Assembly: GCF_001679725.1 (NCBI RefSeq)
Contig: NZ_CP016282.1
Coordinates: forward strand, 2,604,001 to 2,668,000
DNA: 64,000 bases
Source: Cryobacterium arcticum
Lineage (GTDB): Bacteria > Actinomycetota > Actinomycetes > Actinomycetales > Microbacteriaceae
Direction: 5' to 3'
This document shows positions 44,808 to 54,707 of this stretch, in pieces; within the stretch, counting starts at the first letter, position 1, and each line of letters begins with the position of its first letter. Under the pieces are notes generated by a model. The model was given only the letters and a program-made list of their open reading frames with translations. It searched no databases and was not told the DNA's origin. The position numbers and the translations under genes were made by a program.

Positions 44808-47057
44808 ATGATCACGTCACGCCGTTCCAGCGCGCACGGGTCGCTCGATCGATCCCGGCGGCGTGTCCGGTGCGCCCCGATGCTCGTCGTCGCGGTCTTC
44901 CTGGCCGCCCTCGTCGCTGTGCCCCTCGCCGGTGCGGTCTCCCCCGCCGCGGCACTGACCCGGGCCGAGGTCGTCGAACCCACCGAAACGACCGAACCGA
45001 CCCCGCAGGACAGCACGACCCCCACGCCGTCCCTGGCTCCGCTGGAATCCAGCACCCCGTCTCCCAGTCCGGCGCCCGCCGCACCGACGATCGACACCCC
45101 CGCGCCGGGCAGCTTCGTGGGCGGCAGCGTCAGCGTCGGCGGCAGCCGCGACCCGGGCCAGAAGATCCAACTGCTCTCGCCCGCCGGCGGCGACCCGCTG
45201 TGCATCATCGAGGCGGACGGTAGCTCCACCTGGCAGTGCCCCGGCGTCCGGCTGCCGAGCGGACCCGATGTGACGTTGCGGGCCGTCGTCGAGGGCGACT
45301 CCGGTCTCGCCGCGACCATCTCGGTGCGGGTGCTGCAGCCACCGACCGTCACGGGTGGGCCCACCGGAACGTCCTCCTCGAACGGCCTGGTGCGCGGTAC
45401 CGGCTACCCCGGCGCCACCGTCACCGCCGTCCTCGGCAGCGGCCAGCGCTGCTCCTTCACCGTCGACGGATCCGGCGCCTGGGCCTGCCTGATGCAGGGC
45501 CTGATCAGCGGCACCGAGCAGGTCACGGCGTCGCAGCAGACCGGCTTCAGCGCCCCAGACTCCTCCCCGGCCAGCGACCCGGTCACGCTGCAATTCGACG
45601 TCGACGCCCCGGCGCCGCCCACCGTCGCGGGCCCGGCGGCCGGCTCCACGGTGCCGCCCGGTGCCACCTACTTCGGCCAGGGCGAGAACGGCGCGACCGT
45701 CACGGTCTTCGCCGGCGCCTACTCCCTCTGCAGCGCCGCCGTCTCCGGCGGCACCTGGTCGTGCACCGAGTTCGAATCCGGTATCGCCGACGGCTCCTAC
45801 GACCTGCGCGCCGTGCAGCAGGATGCCGCGGGCAATGTCAGCGCCGGAAGCGCCCCGATCCGGGTCAGCTACGGCACGGCCCCGGCCACACCCACTCCCC
45901 CGGCCGAGCCCGTGCCGGCCCCGACCACGGCGCCGCAGCCGACGACGGCCCCCACCCCGGCGCCCACGGCCACACCGGTACCGACGCCGGCACCCGCGGT
46001 GCCGCCCGGCACCCCCTCGGCCACGCCGGCCCCCGGCGCACCGGACGACCAGGCCGGAGACCTTCCGCCCACCCTGACCGTGCCCGGCGGCTGGAACGAC
46101 CCCACCCAGTTCAGCACCGCCGTCATCCCGCCCTGGACCGTCGCCAGTTTCCCCTGGCTGCAAGCCGGCTTGCTCACCCTGGGCGCACTGCTGCTGCTGG
46201 TCGTGCCGGCGCGTCTATTGGCCGGCACCGTGTCGCGGGCGAGGAACGGACGCCCGCTCTTCCAGACCCACCGGTTCGCCGGGCGCAACCGGGCCAGGGA
46301 GGAATTCGAGGTGGCCCCGACCGTGCGGGTCAACCGCTGGGTCGGTGTGGGAGCGGCCATCACGGCCGCGGCGGTGTTCGTCCTGCTTTCGGGCCCGGTG
46401 GCCGCGACCCCGTCGTACCTGCGGCTGCTGCTCGCCGTGGCCCTGGCGCTCGCCGTGGTGAACGCCGCGGCAGCGCTGGTGCCGCAGTGGTGGGGAGCGC
46501 GTGCCCTGCACGTCGATGTGGCCCTGACCATCCTGCCGCGCTATCTCGCCGTGATCGCCGTCACCGCCCTCGCGTCCCGGCTGCTCGACCTGCACCCCGC
46601 CCTGCTGTTCGGTCTTCTGGGCAGCGTGGTCGTGCGCTCAGGACCGGTGTTGGCCCAGCGCGGCCAGCTCGCCGCGATGCGCGCCGGTACCCTGCTGGTG
46701 CTCGGCCTGGTGGCCCTGCTCGTGGTGGGCGTGCTGCCGGAACCCAGCGGTTTCATCGGCGCCCTCGCGGCCGAGTTCGCCAACACCGTGGTGCTCGTGT
46801 CGATCGGCTCGGCCGTGCTGGTGCTCATCCCGCTGGGCAGCACGAGCGGGCGCAGCATCCTGGCCTGGTCGCCGCCGATCTGGGCGGCCCTGACGGTGCC
46901 GGCCTGGCTGGCCCTGTTCACGTTGCTCTCACCGGGACTGTCGCTGTGGCAGGGACAGGGCCCCACCGTGCTGGTGTGGGCGGCGTTGGTCTTCGCGGTG
47001 CTGAGCGTGACCGCGTGGGCCTGGCAGCGGTTCGTGCTGCCGGCGCTGCGCCAATAA
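44808..47057 (+). CDS. Ig-like repeat protein fused to a multi-pass membrane domain
   Basis: A 749-residue protein. A signal or anchor helix lies at ~26-50, followed by a Thr/Pro/Ser-rich stalk. Three Ig-like repeats (~95-180, 180-270, 275-355) each carry a C-x(n)-G-x-W-x-C pattern (LCIIEADGSSTWQC, RCSFTVDGSGAWAC, LCSAAVSGGTWSC), suggesting one disulfide per repeat. A ~75-residue Pro/Thr/Ala linker follows, then about nine hydrophobic helices in the C-terminal half (~450-745). I do not recognise the membrane half as a named transporter family. It is probably displayed at the surface; its role is unknown. Confidence 0.85.
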   Translation: MITSRRSSAHGSLDRSRRRVRCAPMLVVAVFLAALVAVPLAGAVSPAAALTRAEVVEPTETTEPTPQDSTTPTPSLAPLESSTPSPSPAPAAPTIDTPAPGSFVGGSVSVGGSRDPGQKIQLLSPAGGDPLCIIEADGSSTWQCPGVRLPSGPDVTLRAVVEGDSGLAATISVRVLQPPTVTGGPTGTSSSNGLVRGTGYPGATVTAVLGSGQRCSFTVDGSGAWACLMQGLISGTEQVTASQQTGFSAPDSSPASDPVTLQFDVDAPAPPTVAGPAAGSTVPPGATYFGQGENGATVTVFAGAYSLCSAAVSGGTWSCTEFESGIADGSYDLRAVQQDAAGNVSAGSAPIRVSYGTAPATPTPPAEPVPAPTTAPQPTTAPTPAPTATPVPTPAPAVPPGTPSATPAPGAPDDQAGDLPPTLTVPGGWNDPTQFSTAVIPPWTVASFPWLQAGLLTLGALLLLVVPARLLAGTVSRARNGRPLFQTHRFAGRNRAREEFEVAPTVRVNRWVGVGAAITAAAVFVLLSGPVAATPSYLRLLLAVALALAVVNAAAALVPQWWGARALHVDVALTILPRYLAVIAVTALASRLLDLHPALLFGLLGSVVVRSGPVLAQRGQLAAMRAGTLLVLGLVALLVVGVLPEPSGFIGALAAEFANTVVLVSIGSAVLVLIPLGSTSGRSILAWSPPIWAALTVPAWLALFTLLSPGLSLWQGQGPTVLVWAALVFAVLSVTAWAWQRFVLPALRQ

Positions 47058-47081
47058 GAACTGCGCCAGTTCTGCTGAGAG

Positions 47082-47155
47082 TGCCCCCGCTGGGATTCGA
47101 ACCCAGACTGTGACGATTTTAAGTCGCCTGCCTCTGCCGGTTGGGCTACGGGGGC
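47082..47155 (-). tRNA. tRNA-Leu (anticodon UAA), short variable loop
   Basis: Folds as a full 74-nt cloverleaf: acceptor GCCCCCG/CGGGGGC with A73, a 3-bp D stem with an 11-nt loop (CAACCGGCAGA), anticodon stem GGCGA/TCGTC (one G-U) with loop CTTAAAA giving anticodon TAA, and T arm CTGGG-TTCGAAT-CCCAG. The D arm and A73 are leucine-like, but the variable loop is only ACAGT instead of the long class II arm. CCA is not encoded. It lies between the Ig-like gene and ndh. Confidence 0.93.
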
Positions 47156-47216
47156 ACGCCCGGACGAGCCGGGCATCACGAGTGGATGCCGCGCTGGCGC
47201 GGCATCCACTGGTGCT

Positions 47217-48668
47217 TTACGGGGCGGCGACGGTCTCCGTGCCGGACTCGGCTGCGGCGACCTCGACGGGCTTCTTGACGGGAGCCTTGCGCGGCGCGCG
47301 CGGAGCCTTCACGGCTGCTGCCGGAGCGGCCGCGGGGGCTGCCGCCGGCGGCTTCGGGCGGGAGGCGAACTCTTCGAACACGGCGCGCGGGGTCTGCACG
47401 GCCTCGAGCGACACGATGTCGCGGCCGAGGAACACGTTCAGGACCCAGCCGGCGACAACGCGGATCTTGCGCTCCCAGCTCGGCATGGCCAGGCCGTGGT
47501 ACCCGCGGTGGGCTACCCAGGCCGGGAACCCGGTGATGGCGAACTTGCCGGACTGGAATGCTCCGACGCCCACACCCAGGCCCGCGACGGCGCCGAGGTT
47601 CTTGTGGTTGTACTCGGCCGGGCCCTCGCCGCGGAGGACCGCGACGATGTTCTTGGCCATGAGCTTGCCCTGACGCACGGCGTGCTGGGCGTTCGGCACG
47701 CAGAACCCGCCGACGCCGCCACCGCTGAGGTCGGGAACGGCGGTGATGTCACCGGCGCCCCAGGCGCCTTCGATGATCTCGTCCTCGGTGCCGACGCGCA
47801 GGTCGGGGCGCACCCGGAGGCGGCCGCGTTCTTCGATCGGGAGGTCGGTGTTGCGCACGACGCCCGGGTTGGCCATCACGCCGGCAGTCCAGACGATGAG
47901 GTCGGACTCGAAGGACTCGCCGGTGGAGAGCTCGATCTTGCCGTCGACGGCGGAGGTGAGCTGGGTGTTCAGGTGCACCTCTGCGCCACGCTCGGCCAGG
48001 TTCTTGATCACCCAGAGGGCGGTCTTCTCCGACACCTCGGGCATGATGCGTCCCATGGCCTCGATGAGGTGGAAGTGGGTGTCCTCGAACGCGATCTGCG
48101 GGTACTTGGTCAGCAGCGAGCTGGCGAAGGAACGGAGCTCTGCGAAGACCTCGATACCGGCGAAGCCGCCGCCGATGACCACGAAGGTCAGCAGGCGGTC
48201 GCGCTCGGGGCCGGCGGGCAGCTGGGCTGCCTTGTCGAAGTTGGTGAGCACCTTGTCACGGATGGCGACGGCCTCTTCGACCGTCTTCAGGCCGATGGCC
48301 TGGTCGGCGACGCCCGGGATCGGGAAGGTGCGGGAGACGGCACCGGCGGTGACCACGACGATGTCGTAGTCGAACACCCACGGCTCGCCAACGGGCGGCG
48401 TGATGGTGGCCTTCTTCTCCGCGTGGTTCACATTGGTGACCTTGGCGGTGAGGACGTTGGTCTTCTTGAGGTGACGACGGTGCGCGACGACGGAGTGGCG
48501 CGGGTCGATCGATCCGGCGGCCACCTCCGGGAGGAACGGCTGGTACGTCATGTACGGCAGCGGATCGACCATGGTGACCTCGGCCTCGCCGGGTCGCAGC
48601 CACTTCTCGAGCTTCCAGGCGGTATAGAACCCCGCGTAGCCGCCACCGACGATGAGAATTTTGGGCAC
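47217..48668 (-). CDS. ndh: type II NADH dehydrogenase (NDH-2)
   Basis: A single-subunit flavoenzyme that passes electrons from NADH to menaquinone without pumping protons. From the GTG at 48668 (GGAGG 10 nt upstream) it is 483 residues. It has the N-terminal FAD motif KILIVGGGYAGFYTAWKL, the second dinucleotide fold FVVIGGGFAGIEVFAEL for NADH, and GAWGAGDITAVPDLSGG near the flavin. The last ~50 residues are Ala/Pro/Lys-rich and low complexity, beyond the family core. No transmembrane helices are evident, as usual for this peripheral enzyme. Confidence 0.95.
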   Translation of the reverse strand: MPKILIVGGGYAGFYTAWKLEKWLRPGEAEVTMVDPLPYMTYQPFLPEVAAGSIDPRHSVVAHRRHLKKTNVLTAKVTNVNHAEKKATITPPVGEPWVFDYDIVVVTAGAVSRTFPIPGVADQAIGLKTVEEAVAIRDKVLTNFDKAAQLPAGPERDRLLTFVVIGGGFAGIEVFAELRSFASSLLTKYPQIAFEDTHFHLIEAMGRIMPEVSEKTALWVIKNLAERGAEVHLNTQLTSAVDGKIELSTGESFESDLIVWTAGVMANPGVVRNTDLPIEERGRLRVRPDLRVGTEDEIIEGAWGAGDITAVPDLSGGGVGGFCVPNAQHAVRQGKLMAKNIVAVLRGEGPAEYNHKNLGAVAGLGVGVGAFQSGKFAITGFPAWVAHRGYHGLAMPSWERKIRVVAGWVLNVFLGRDIVSLEAVQTPRAVFEEFASRPKPPAAAPAAAPAAAVKAPRAPRKAPVKKPVEVAAAESGTETVAAP

Positions 48669-48706
48669 GATTAGAAGGCCTCCTACAGGATTGGATACGC
48701 GAAATT

Positions 48707-49978
48707 TTAGAGCTTGGAACGAATTCGCTTGAAATGCCGCGTGGCCCCAATGCCGAACAGCGTTACTAGGATACCAAACCCCACCAGCACGGCGAGCGGC
48801 ACGCTCACGTAGGTGAGGGTGAGCGGGCTCGGCAACCACGCGGCGGCCACATTCCGCTCCGGCAACGCCGGGTCGGCCTGCGGGGGGACGGGCACGGCCG
48901 TGCTCGGCTCGGTGGGTGTGATGGGCGCGCTGTCGGCGCGGCGGTGCAGCGTGATCCACTGCGTGAGCAGCTCAGAGGGGGTGGCGGAGGTGGACTTGGG
49001 CACGGAGGCGGAGACCGCGGCGGCGGCGTCGATGAGGCCGTTGCCGTAGATGGGGCTCGGCACGGTGTGGCCGTTGGCGTTCGCGGTCGCGATGACCCGG
49101 TTGATCACCTGCGCGGCATCCAGTTTCGGATACGCCGAGCGCACCAGGGCGACGAGCCCCGACACGATCGGCGCGGCGGCACTCGTGCCGTCCCACAGCA
49201 TGTAGCCGCCGCCCGGCGCGACGCCGACTAGCTTCTCACTGGGAGCGGCGACGGCGATGGTGATGCCCTGGGAAGAGGCGTCGAAGCTGGCGTCCTTGGA
49301 CTGGTCGACGCCGGCGACGGTGAGAACGCCCGGGATGGTGGCCGGGGCGCCCACCTCGGTGGTGCCGCTGCCCCGGTTGCCGGCGGCCGCCACGACCACG
49401 ACGTCGTTGTCGAACGCGTAGAGGAACGCGTCATCCCAGCTGGTCGGCCAGTCCAGGGTGTTGCGGGTGAGCGACATGTTGATCACGTCGGCGCCGTTGT
49501 CCACGGCCCACCGGATGCCCTCGGCGATCTGGTCGTCGTTGCTGAGCGTGGCGTCGCTGGTGCCGAACGCCACGGACACGCTGAGGATGGAGGCCTCGGG
49601 TGCCACCCCGATGAGGCCGCCGCCGGTGGCCGTGCCGCGGCCGGCCATCAGCGACGCCACGAGGGTGCCGTGGTTGCTGTCGTCGCCGACCGGCGTCTGG
49701 CCGTTGGACGAGCCGATGCCGGACACATCCGTGCCGCCGACGACGGCTCCGTTGAGTTCGGCGACGCTCCCGTCCACCCCGGTGTCGACGACGGCGACGG
49801 TCACGCCGGCGCCCTTGCTGGTGTTCCAGGCCTGGCTGAAGCCGTAGTCGTTCAACCAGTATTCGAGGTCGCGCACCTGGTCGGCCCTGGCCGCCGGTGC
49901 GGCGCCGACGACGCCGACGAAGACCACCGACGCCGCGAGGACGACCGCCAGGCCACGCGTCAGTCGGCGGGTGCTCAC
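48707..49978 (-). CDS. membrane-anchored subtilisin-like serine protease (mycosin/S8 family)
   Basis: From the GTG at 49978 the protein is 423 residues: a signal peptide (1-32, ending PAARA), an S8 catalytic domain with Asp65 (AVVDTGVDG), His103 (SNHGTLVAS), oxyanion Asn201 (AAAGNRG) and Ser266 (DGTSAAAP), a Pro-rich linker and a C-terminal helix (~390-412) with a basic tail. This layout matches MycP mycosins of type VII secretion, but no ESX genes are in the window. The start overlaps the DUF501 stop (GTGA). Confidence 0.92.
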   Translation of the reverse strand: MSTRRLTRGLAVVLAASVVFVGVVGAAPAARADQVRDLEYWLNDYGFSQAWNTSKGAGVTVAVVDTGVDGSVAELNGAVVGGTDVSGIGSSNGQTPVGDDSNHGTLVASLMAGRGTATGGGLIGVAPEASILSVSVAFGTSDATLSNDDQIAEGIRWAVDNGADVINMSLTRNTLDWPTSWDDAFLYAFDNDVVVVAAAGNRGSGTTEVGAPATIPGVLTVAGVDQSKDASFDASSQGITIAVAAPSEKLVGVAPGGGYMLWDGTSAAAPIVSGLVALVRSAYPKLDAAQVINRVIATANANGHTVPSPIYGNGLIDAAAAVSASVPKSTSATPSELLTQWITLHRRADSAPITPTEPSTAVPVPPQADPALPERNVAAAWLPSPLTLTYVSVPLAVLVGFGILVTLFGIGATRHFKRIRSKL

Positions 49979-50511
49979 GCGTCGGCCGGGGGAACCGCCG
50001 GCGGGGCGTAGTCGAGGCATTCGCACACCTCGGGCGACCACGCCGCACGGAGCAGGGCGAGGTCGCCGATGGGGTTGACGCCGGGGCCGGCGGCCAGCGC
50101 GTGGGCGCCGAGGGCGTGCAGGCACTTGACGCGTTCGGGCATGCCCCCGGAAGAGATCCCGGCGATCTCGGGCACGGAGCCGATCATCTCTCGGTCGGCG
50201 AGGAAGCTCTCGTGCGCGGACCGGTAGTGCTCGCGCAGCTCGTCGTCGTCGGCGAGCATCTGGTTGTACTCGTTCATCACCTGGGTGGCCTCGAGGAAGG
50301 ACAGCGCCGCCGTCGCGGCGGGGTGCGACAGGTAGTAGAGGGTGGGGAACGGGGTGCCGTCCGCGAGGCGCGGGGCCGTCGCCACGACGGTGGGGGCACC
50401 ACAGACGCAGCGCGCGGCGATGCCGATCACGTTGCGTGCAGGGCGGCCGAGCTGCGCGGAGACCGTGCTGATGTCCGCCTCGGTGGCGGGATCGAAGGGC
50501 GGTCTGGTCAT
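49975..50511 (-). CDS. DUF501 family protein
   Basis: A 178-residue protein with the DUF501 landmarks: LGRPARNVIGIAARCVCGAP, FPTLYYLSHP, EYNQMLADDDEL and GGMPERVKCLHALGAHALA. Four cysteines, including CVCG and CECLD, suggest metal binding. The family is conserved in actinobacteria next to eno and a DivIC-like gene and is uncharacterised. It overlaps its neighbours on both sides by 4 bp. Confidence 0.92.
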   Translation of the reverse strand: MTRPPFDPATEADISTVSAQLGRPARNVIGIAARCVCGAPTVVATAPRLADGTPFPTLYYLSHPAATAALSFLEATQVMNEYNQMLADDDELREHYRSAHESFLADREMIGSVPEIAGISSGGMPERVKCLHALGAHALAAGPGVNPIGDLALLRAAWSPEVCECLDYAPPAVPPADA

Positions 50512-51143
50512 TGTGCTGCCTCCTGAGGGGCGAGTCCGGCGGTCATCACCGAGCGGAAGACGGAGTCGACCCAGTCGACGTCGGTGTCCTGGATGGCGGT
50601 GCTGACGGGGGCGGTGTCGGCGGCCCCGGCCACGCTCTGCCCGGTGTCGTTGATCACCAGGAAGCTGATGTCGCCTGGCATTACGTAGGAGAGCCGGGCC
50701 CTGGCCTGGGTGGTGACATAGGTGCGGTCGTTCCAGCGTTCGCGCTCGTCCTTGAGCTTGTCCACGGCGGCCTGCTGGTCGGCGACGCTGGCGCTGAGGG
50801 CGTCGATCTGTTGGCGCTGTTCGGCGTAGGTGCGCACGTTGGGGGCCAGCGCCACCACGGCGAGCACCAGGATGCCCATCATCACGAAGGAGAAGCCCGA
50901 CAATCGGAGGCCGCGCAGCCAGCTGCCCACCGCGGTCTCGTCGGTGGCGAGCTGCATCGGGCGCTTTTCGGTGCGGGACTTCTCGGTGCGGGACTTCTCG
51001 GTGCGGGACTTCTCGGTGCGGGACTTCTCAGCGCGCGGCTTTTCGGTGCGCGGCTTTTCAGTGCGGGGCTTCTCCGCGCTCGGCGCAGGCCGGCGCGGGC
51101 CGGGGAGGCGGGGCGGGGTCATGCCCGAACCGTTCGTGGTCAC
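50508..51143 (-). CDS. septum formation initiator family protein (FtsB/DivIC-like)
   Basis: A 211-residue single-pass protein from the GTG at 51143, preceded by GGAGGGA. A cytoplasmic N-terminus rich in EKPRT/EKSRT pentapeptides (~24-61) is followed by a membrane helix (~83-101), a coiled coil (105-140) and a small extracytoplasmic domain. DivIC/FtsB proteins join the divisome with FtsL. The repeat-bearing cytoplasmic tail is unusually long and basic. It is the first gene of the run with DUF501 and the protease, downstream of eno on the same strand. Confidence 0.9.
   Translation of the reverse strand: MTTNGSGMTPPRLPGPRRPAPSAEKPRTEKPRTEKPRAEKSRTEKSRTEKSRTEKSRTEKRPMQLATDETAVGSWLRGLRLSGFSFVMMGILVLAVVALAPNVRTYAEQRQQIDALSASVADQQAAVDKLKDERERWNDRTYVTTQARARLSYVMPGDISFLVINDTGQSVAGAADTAPVSTAIQDTDVDWVDSVFRSVMTAGLAPQEAAQ
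50961..51074 (-). repeat. 15-bp tandem repeat array in the DivIC-like gene
   Basis: Seven full 15-bp units plus one partial encode EKPRT, EKPRT, EKPRA and four EKSRT units, then EKR. The four EKSRT units are identical at DNA level, indicating recent expansion. Confidence 0.92.
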
Positions 51144-51290
51144 GACGACTCCCTCCGATTGCGGCGCGCAGACCGGGGCGCAGAACATGCCCCTCTTCTA
51201 GAGTGCCAGATGTTTGGCGCCGCATCGGTCGACACGGGCCGGGCGCACCGATCCTGAGGAAACCCGCAGGCTCGCTCGCACGCAACCGAA

Positions 51291-51319
51291 AAGGACCCCG
51301 GCCGGTGGCCGGGGTCCTT
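51291..51319 (-). terminator. eno terminator
   Basis: A perfect 13-bp stem (AAGGACCCCGGCC / GGCCGGGGTCCTT) with a 3-nt loop, followed on the minus strand by TTTT, 27 nt after the eno stop. Confidence 0.92.
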
Positions 51320-51346
51320 CAGGTCAAGCGTGTCGCTGGAGGGGTA

Positions 51347-52654
<1,308 letters not shown>

Positions 52655-52785
52655 CTATTTTTGGATGTAAGTCCGAGTGGATTTCGAGGAAGACGCCGCT
52701 GTGTTCCAGTCCGAGGACAGTCTAGTGATCGGGGCGCGGGCGCGAGGAGGACTGAAGTCCCGTCGCCCGAGCGTTCACGGACCGT

Positions 52786-54039
52786 TCAGTCGCCCAGCGG
52801 TTTGAAGACCAGCTCGTCGGCGGTCACGGTCTCGTCGGCCACGACGGCGAACCGGCCATAGCCGGCGGCGCCCGCGCGCTCGAGCAGGGCCTTGAGGTTC
52901 TTGGTGCGCTTCTCCAGCCGCACCCGCAGCCCCCCGGCGACGAGCGCCGTCTTCAGGCGCACCAGGGCGGCCGGGTCTGCGTCCTTCTCGTGCACGAGGA
53001 CCACGGCGTTCTCGGCCGTTCCGTCGTCGCCGGCCAGGAGGTCGACGATGCGTTCGAACCCGATCGAGAAGCCGCAGGCGGGCACGTCGGAGCCGAGGAA
53101 CCGGCCGATCATGCCGTCGTAGCGGCCGCCGCCGCCCAGCGAATAGCCCAGGTCGGGGTGGGCGATCTCGAAGATCGTGCCGGTGTAGTAGCCCATACCG
53201 CGCACCAGGGTGGGGTCGAAGACCAGGGTCACTCCGGGCAGCGCGGCGCGCAGCGCGGTGAGGTCGGCGTACGCTGCCTGGTCGAGCCAAGCCGGCGCAT
53301 CCGCCTGGTCGGGCCAGCCGGCGTCGGCGAAGCCGGCGAGCGTGTCGGCGAGGCCCGTCGTGTTCACGCCGAGGCCGGCCAGCTCGGTCACGACGCCGTC
53401 GACGCCGATCTTGTCGAGCTTGTCGAGTGTGATGAGGGCGCGTTCGGTGAGGGCCGTATCGACCCCCCAGGTGGCGAGCATGGTGCTCAGGATGCGCCGG
53501 TCGTTGATGCGGATCGAGCAGCCGGTCAGCCCCAGGTTGTCGAGCGCCGCGACGGTGGCGGTGATCAGCTCGATCTCGGCCAGCGGGCCGGCCTCGCCGA
53601 TGATGTCGATGTCGCACTGCATGAACTGGCGGTAGCGCCCCTTCTGCGGGCGCTCGGCCCGCCAGACCGGGGCGATCTGGATGGAGCGGAACACGGTGGG
53701 CAGGTCGGCGCGGTGGCTGGCGTAGAACCGGGCCAGCGGCACGGTGAGGTCGAAGCGCAGGCCCAGGTCGGCCAGGGAGAGCAGGTCGTCGGCCTCGGCC
53801 GCGGCCGTGAGGTCGGCCGGCGCGAGGCCGCGCTTGAGCACCGCGAAGCCGAGCTTCTCGTTGTCGCCGCCGAGCCCGGAGTGCAGCCTGGCAGTGTCCT
53901 CCATGACCGGCGTTTCGATCTCGTCGAACCCGTGTGCGGCGAAACTGGAGCGGATGATGCCCAGCGCCCTCTCGCGGGTGGCCTTGTCGGCCGGGAGGAA
54001 ATCGCGCATGCCGCGAGGAGGGGTCACTGCTGTTGCCAT
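52786..54039 (-). CDS. hisS: histidyl-tRNA synthetase
   Basis: Charges tRNA-His. The 417-residue class II synthetase has motif 1 near the N-terminus (RGMRDFLPAD then FDEIETPVMEDT), motif 2 (FRSIQIAPVWRAERPQKGRYRQFMQ, given in two parts here: APVWRAERPQKGRYRQ), the histidine A/B loops (FDPTLVRGMGYYTG, GGGGRYDGMIGRF) and a C-terminal anticodon-binding domain. The length is normal. It is followed by eno downstream on the same strand. Confidence 0.94.
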   Translation of the reverse strand: MATAVTPPRGMRDFLPADKATRERALGIIRSSFAAHGFDEIETPVMEDTARLHSGLGGDNEKLGFAVLKRGLAPADLTAAAEADDLLSLADLGLRFDLTVPLARFYASHRADLPTVFRSIQIAPVWRAERPQKGRYRQFMQCDIDIIGEAGPLAEIELITATVAALDNLGLTGCSIRINDRRILSTMLATWGVDTALTERALITLDKLDKIGVDGVVTELAGLGVNTTGLADTLAGFADAGWPDQADAPAWLDQAAYADLTALRAALPGVTLVFDPTLVRGMGYYTGTIFEIAHPDLGYSLGGGGRYDGMIGRFLGSDVPACGFSIGFERIVDLLAGDDGTAENAVVLVHEKDADPAALVRLKTALVAGGLRVRLEKRTKNLKALLERAGAAGYGRFAVVADETVTADELVFKPLGD

Positions 54040-54086
54040 GCCCCCAATTCTGTCAGGTCCCCCGGCCGGCCCCGTTCCGTCAGCGG

Positions 54087-54620
54087 TTAGAGGGCTCCGC
54101 CGGCGGCTCCGGGAGCGTCGGTGTCGCCGCCGGCGTCGCCGACCTGCTCGCGGGCGATGAAGTTCTCGATGTCGAAGAGGTTGTCCTTGGCGCGCCGGGC
54201 GATGGTCAGCAGCGTGGACATGGACGCGACCTCCTCGACCTGCTCCTTGAGGAACCAGAGCATGGCCTGCTCGCCGAGGGCGTCGCCGTCGGCGCGGGCG
54301 GCCCGGAAGAGTGCCTCGATCTGACCGGTGACCTGCTGTTCCTGGGCGAGCGCGAGAGCGATCGGCTCGACGATGTTCGCGAACCCGTTGATCACGGCGG
54401 GGATACCGGGGATCACGACCTCGAGGCCGCGGTCGAGCCGGTACTGCACGAGCATCATGGCGTGGTTGCGCTCCTCCACCGACTGGCGGTAGAAGTGGGC
54501 GGCCAGCTGCGGCAGGTCCTGGCTGTCGAACCAGGTGGCGATGGCGATGTACTGCTGGGACGCGGCGAACTCGTTGCCGATTTGCTGGGTCAGGAGCGCG
54601 TTGAAGGAGGTTTCGGTCAT
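54087..54620 (-). CDS. ferritin
   Basis: A 177-residue four-helix iron-storage protein. Ferroxidase-centre residues Glu17, Tyr24, Glu50 and His53 are in place (IGNEFAASQQY, YRQSVEERNHAM), with a later Glu in ALAQEQQVTG. The C-terminal 20 residues are acidic/glycine-rich. It oxidises and stores Fe(II) as a mineral core. TAACGT ends exactly 6 nt before the ATG and no Shine-Dalgarno sequence is clear, so a leaderless mRNA is likely. Confidence 0.93.
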   Translation of the reverse strand: MTETSFNALLTQQIGNEFAASQQYIAIATWFDSQDLPQLAAHFYRQSVEERNHAMMLVQYRLDRGLEVVIPGIPAVINGFANIVEPIALALAQEQQVTGQIEALFRAARADGDALGEQAMLWFLKEQVEEVASMSTLLTIARRAKDNLFDIENFIAREQVGDAGGDTDAPGAAGGAL

Positions 54621-54626
54621 GAGCCG

Positions 54627-54632
54627 ACGTTA
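54627..54632 (-). promoter_or_regulatory. candidate -10 for leaderless ferritin gene
   Basis: TAACGT (54632-54627) finishes 6 nt before the ATG at 54620. Confidence 0.45.
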
Positions 54633-54707
54633 GCGCTCCGCCGCCCAGTGGGCCACCGTGGAGGGCCTGCCCCTAGACTCGGTGTCATTCCGCCGGAGGG
54701 GGCAACG

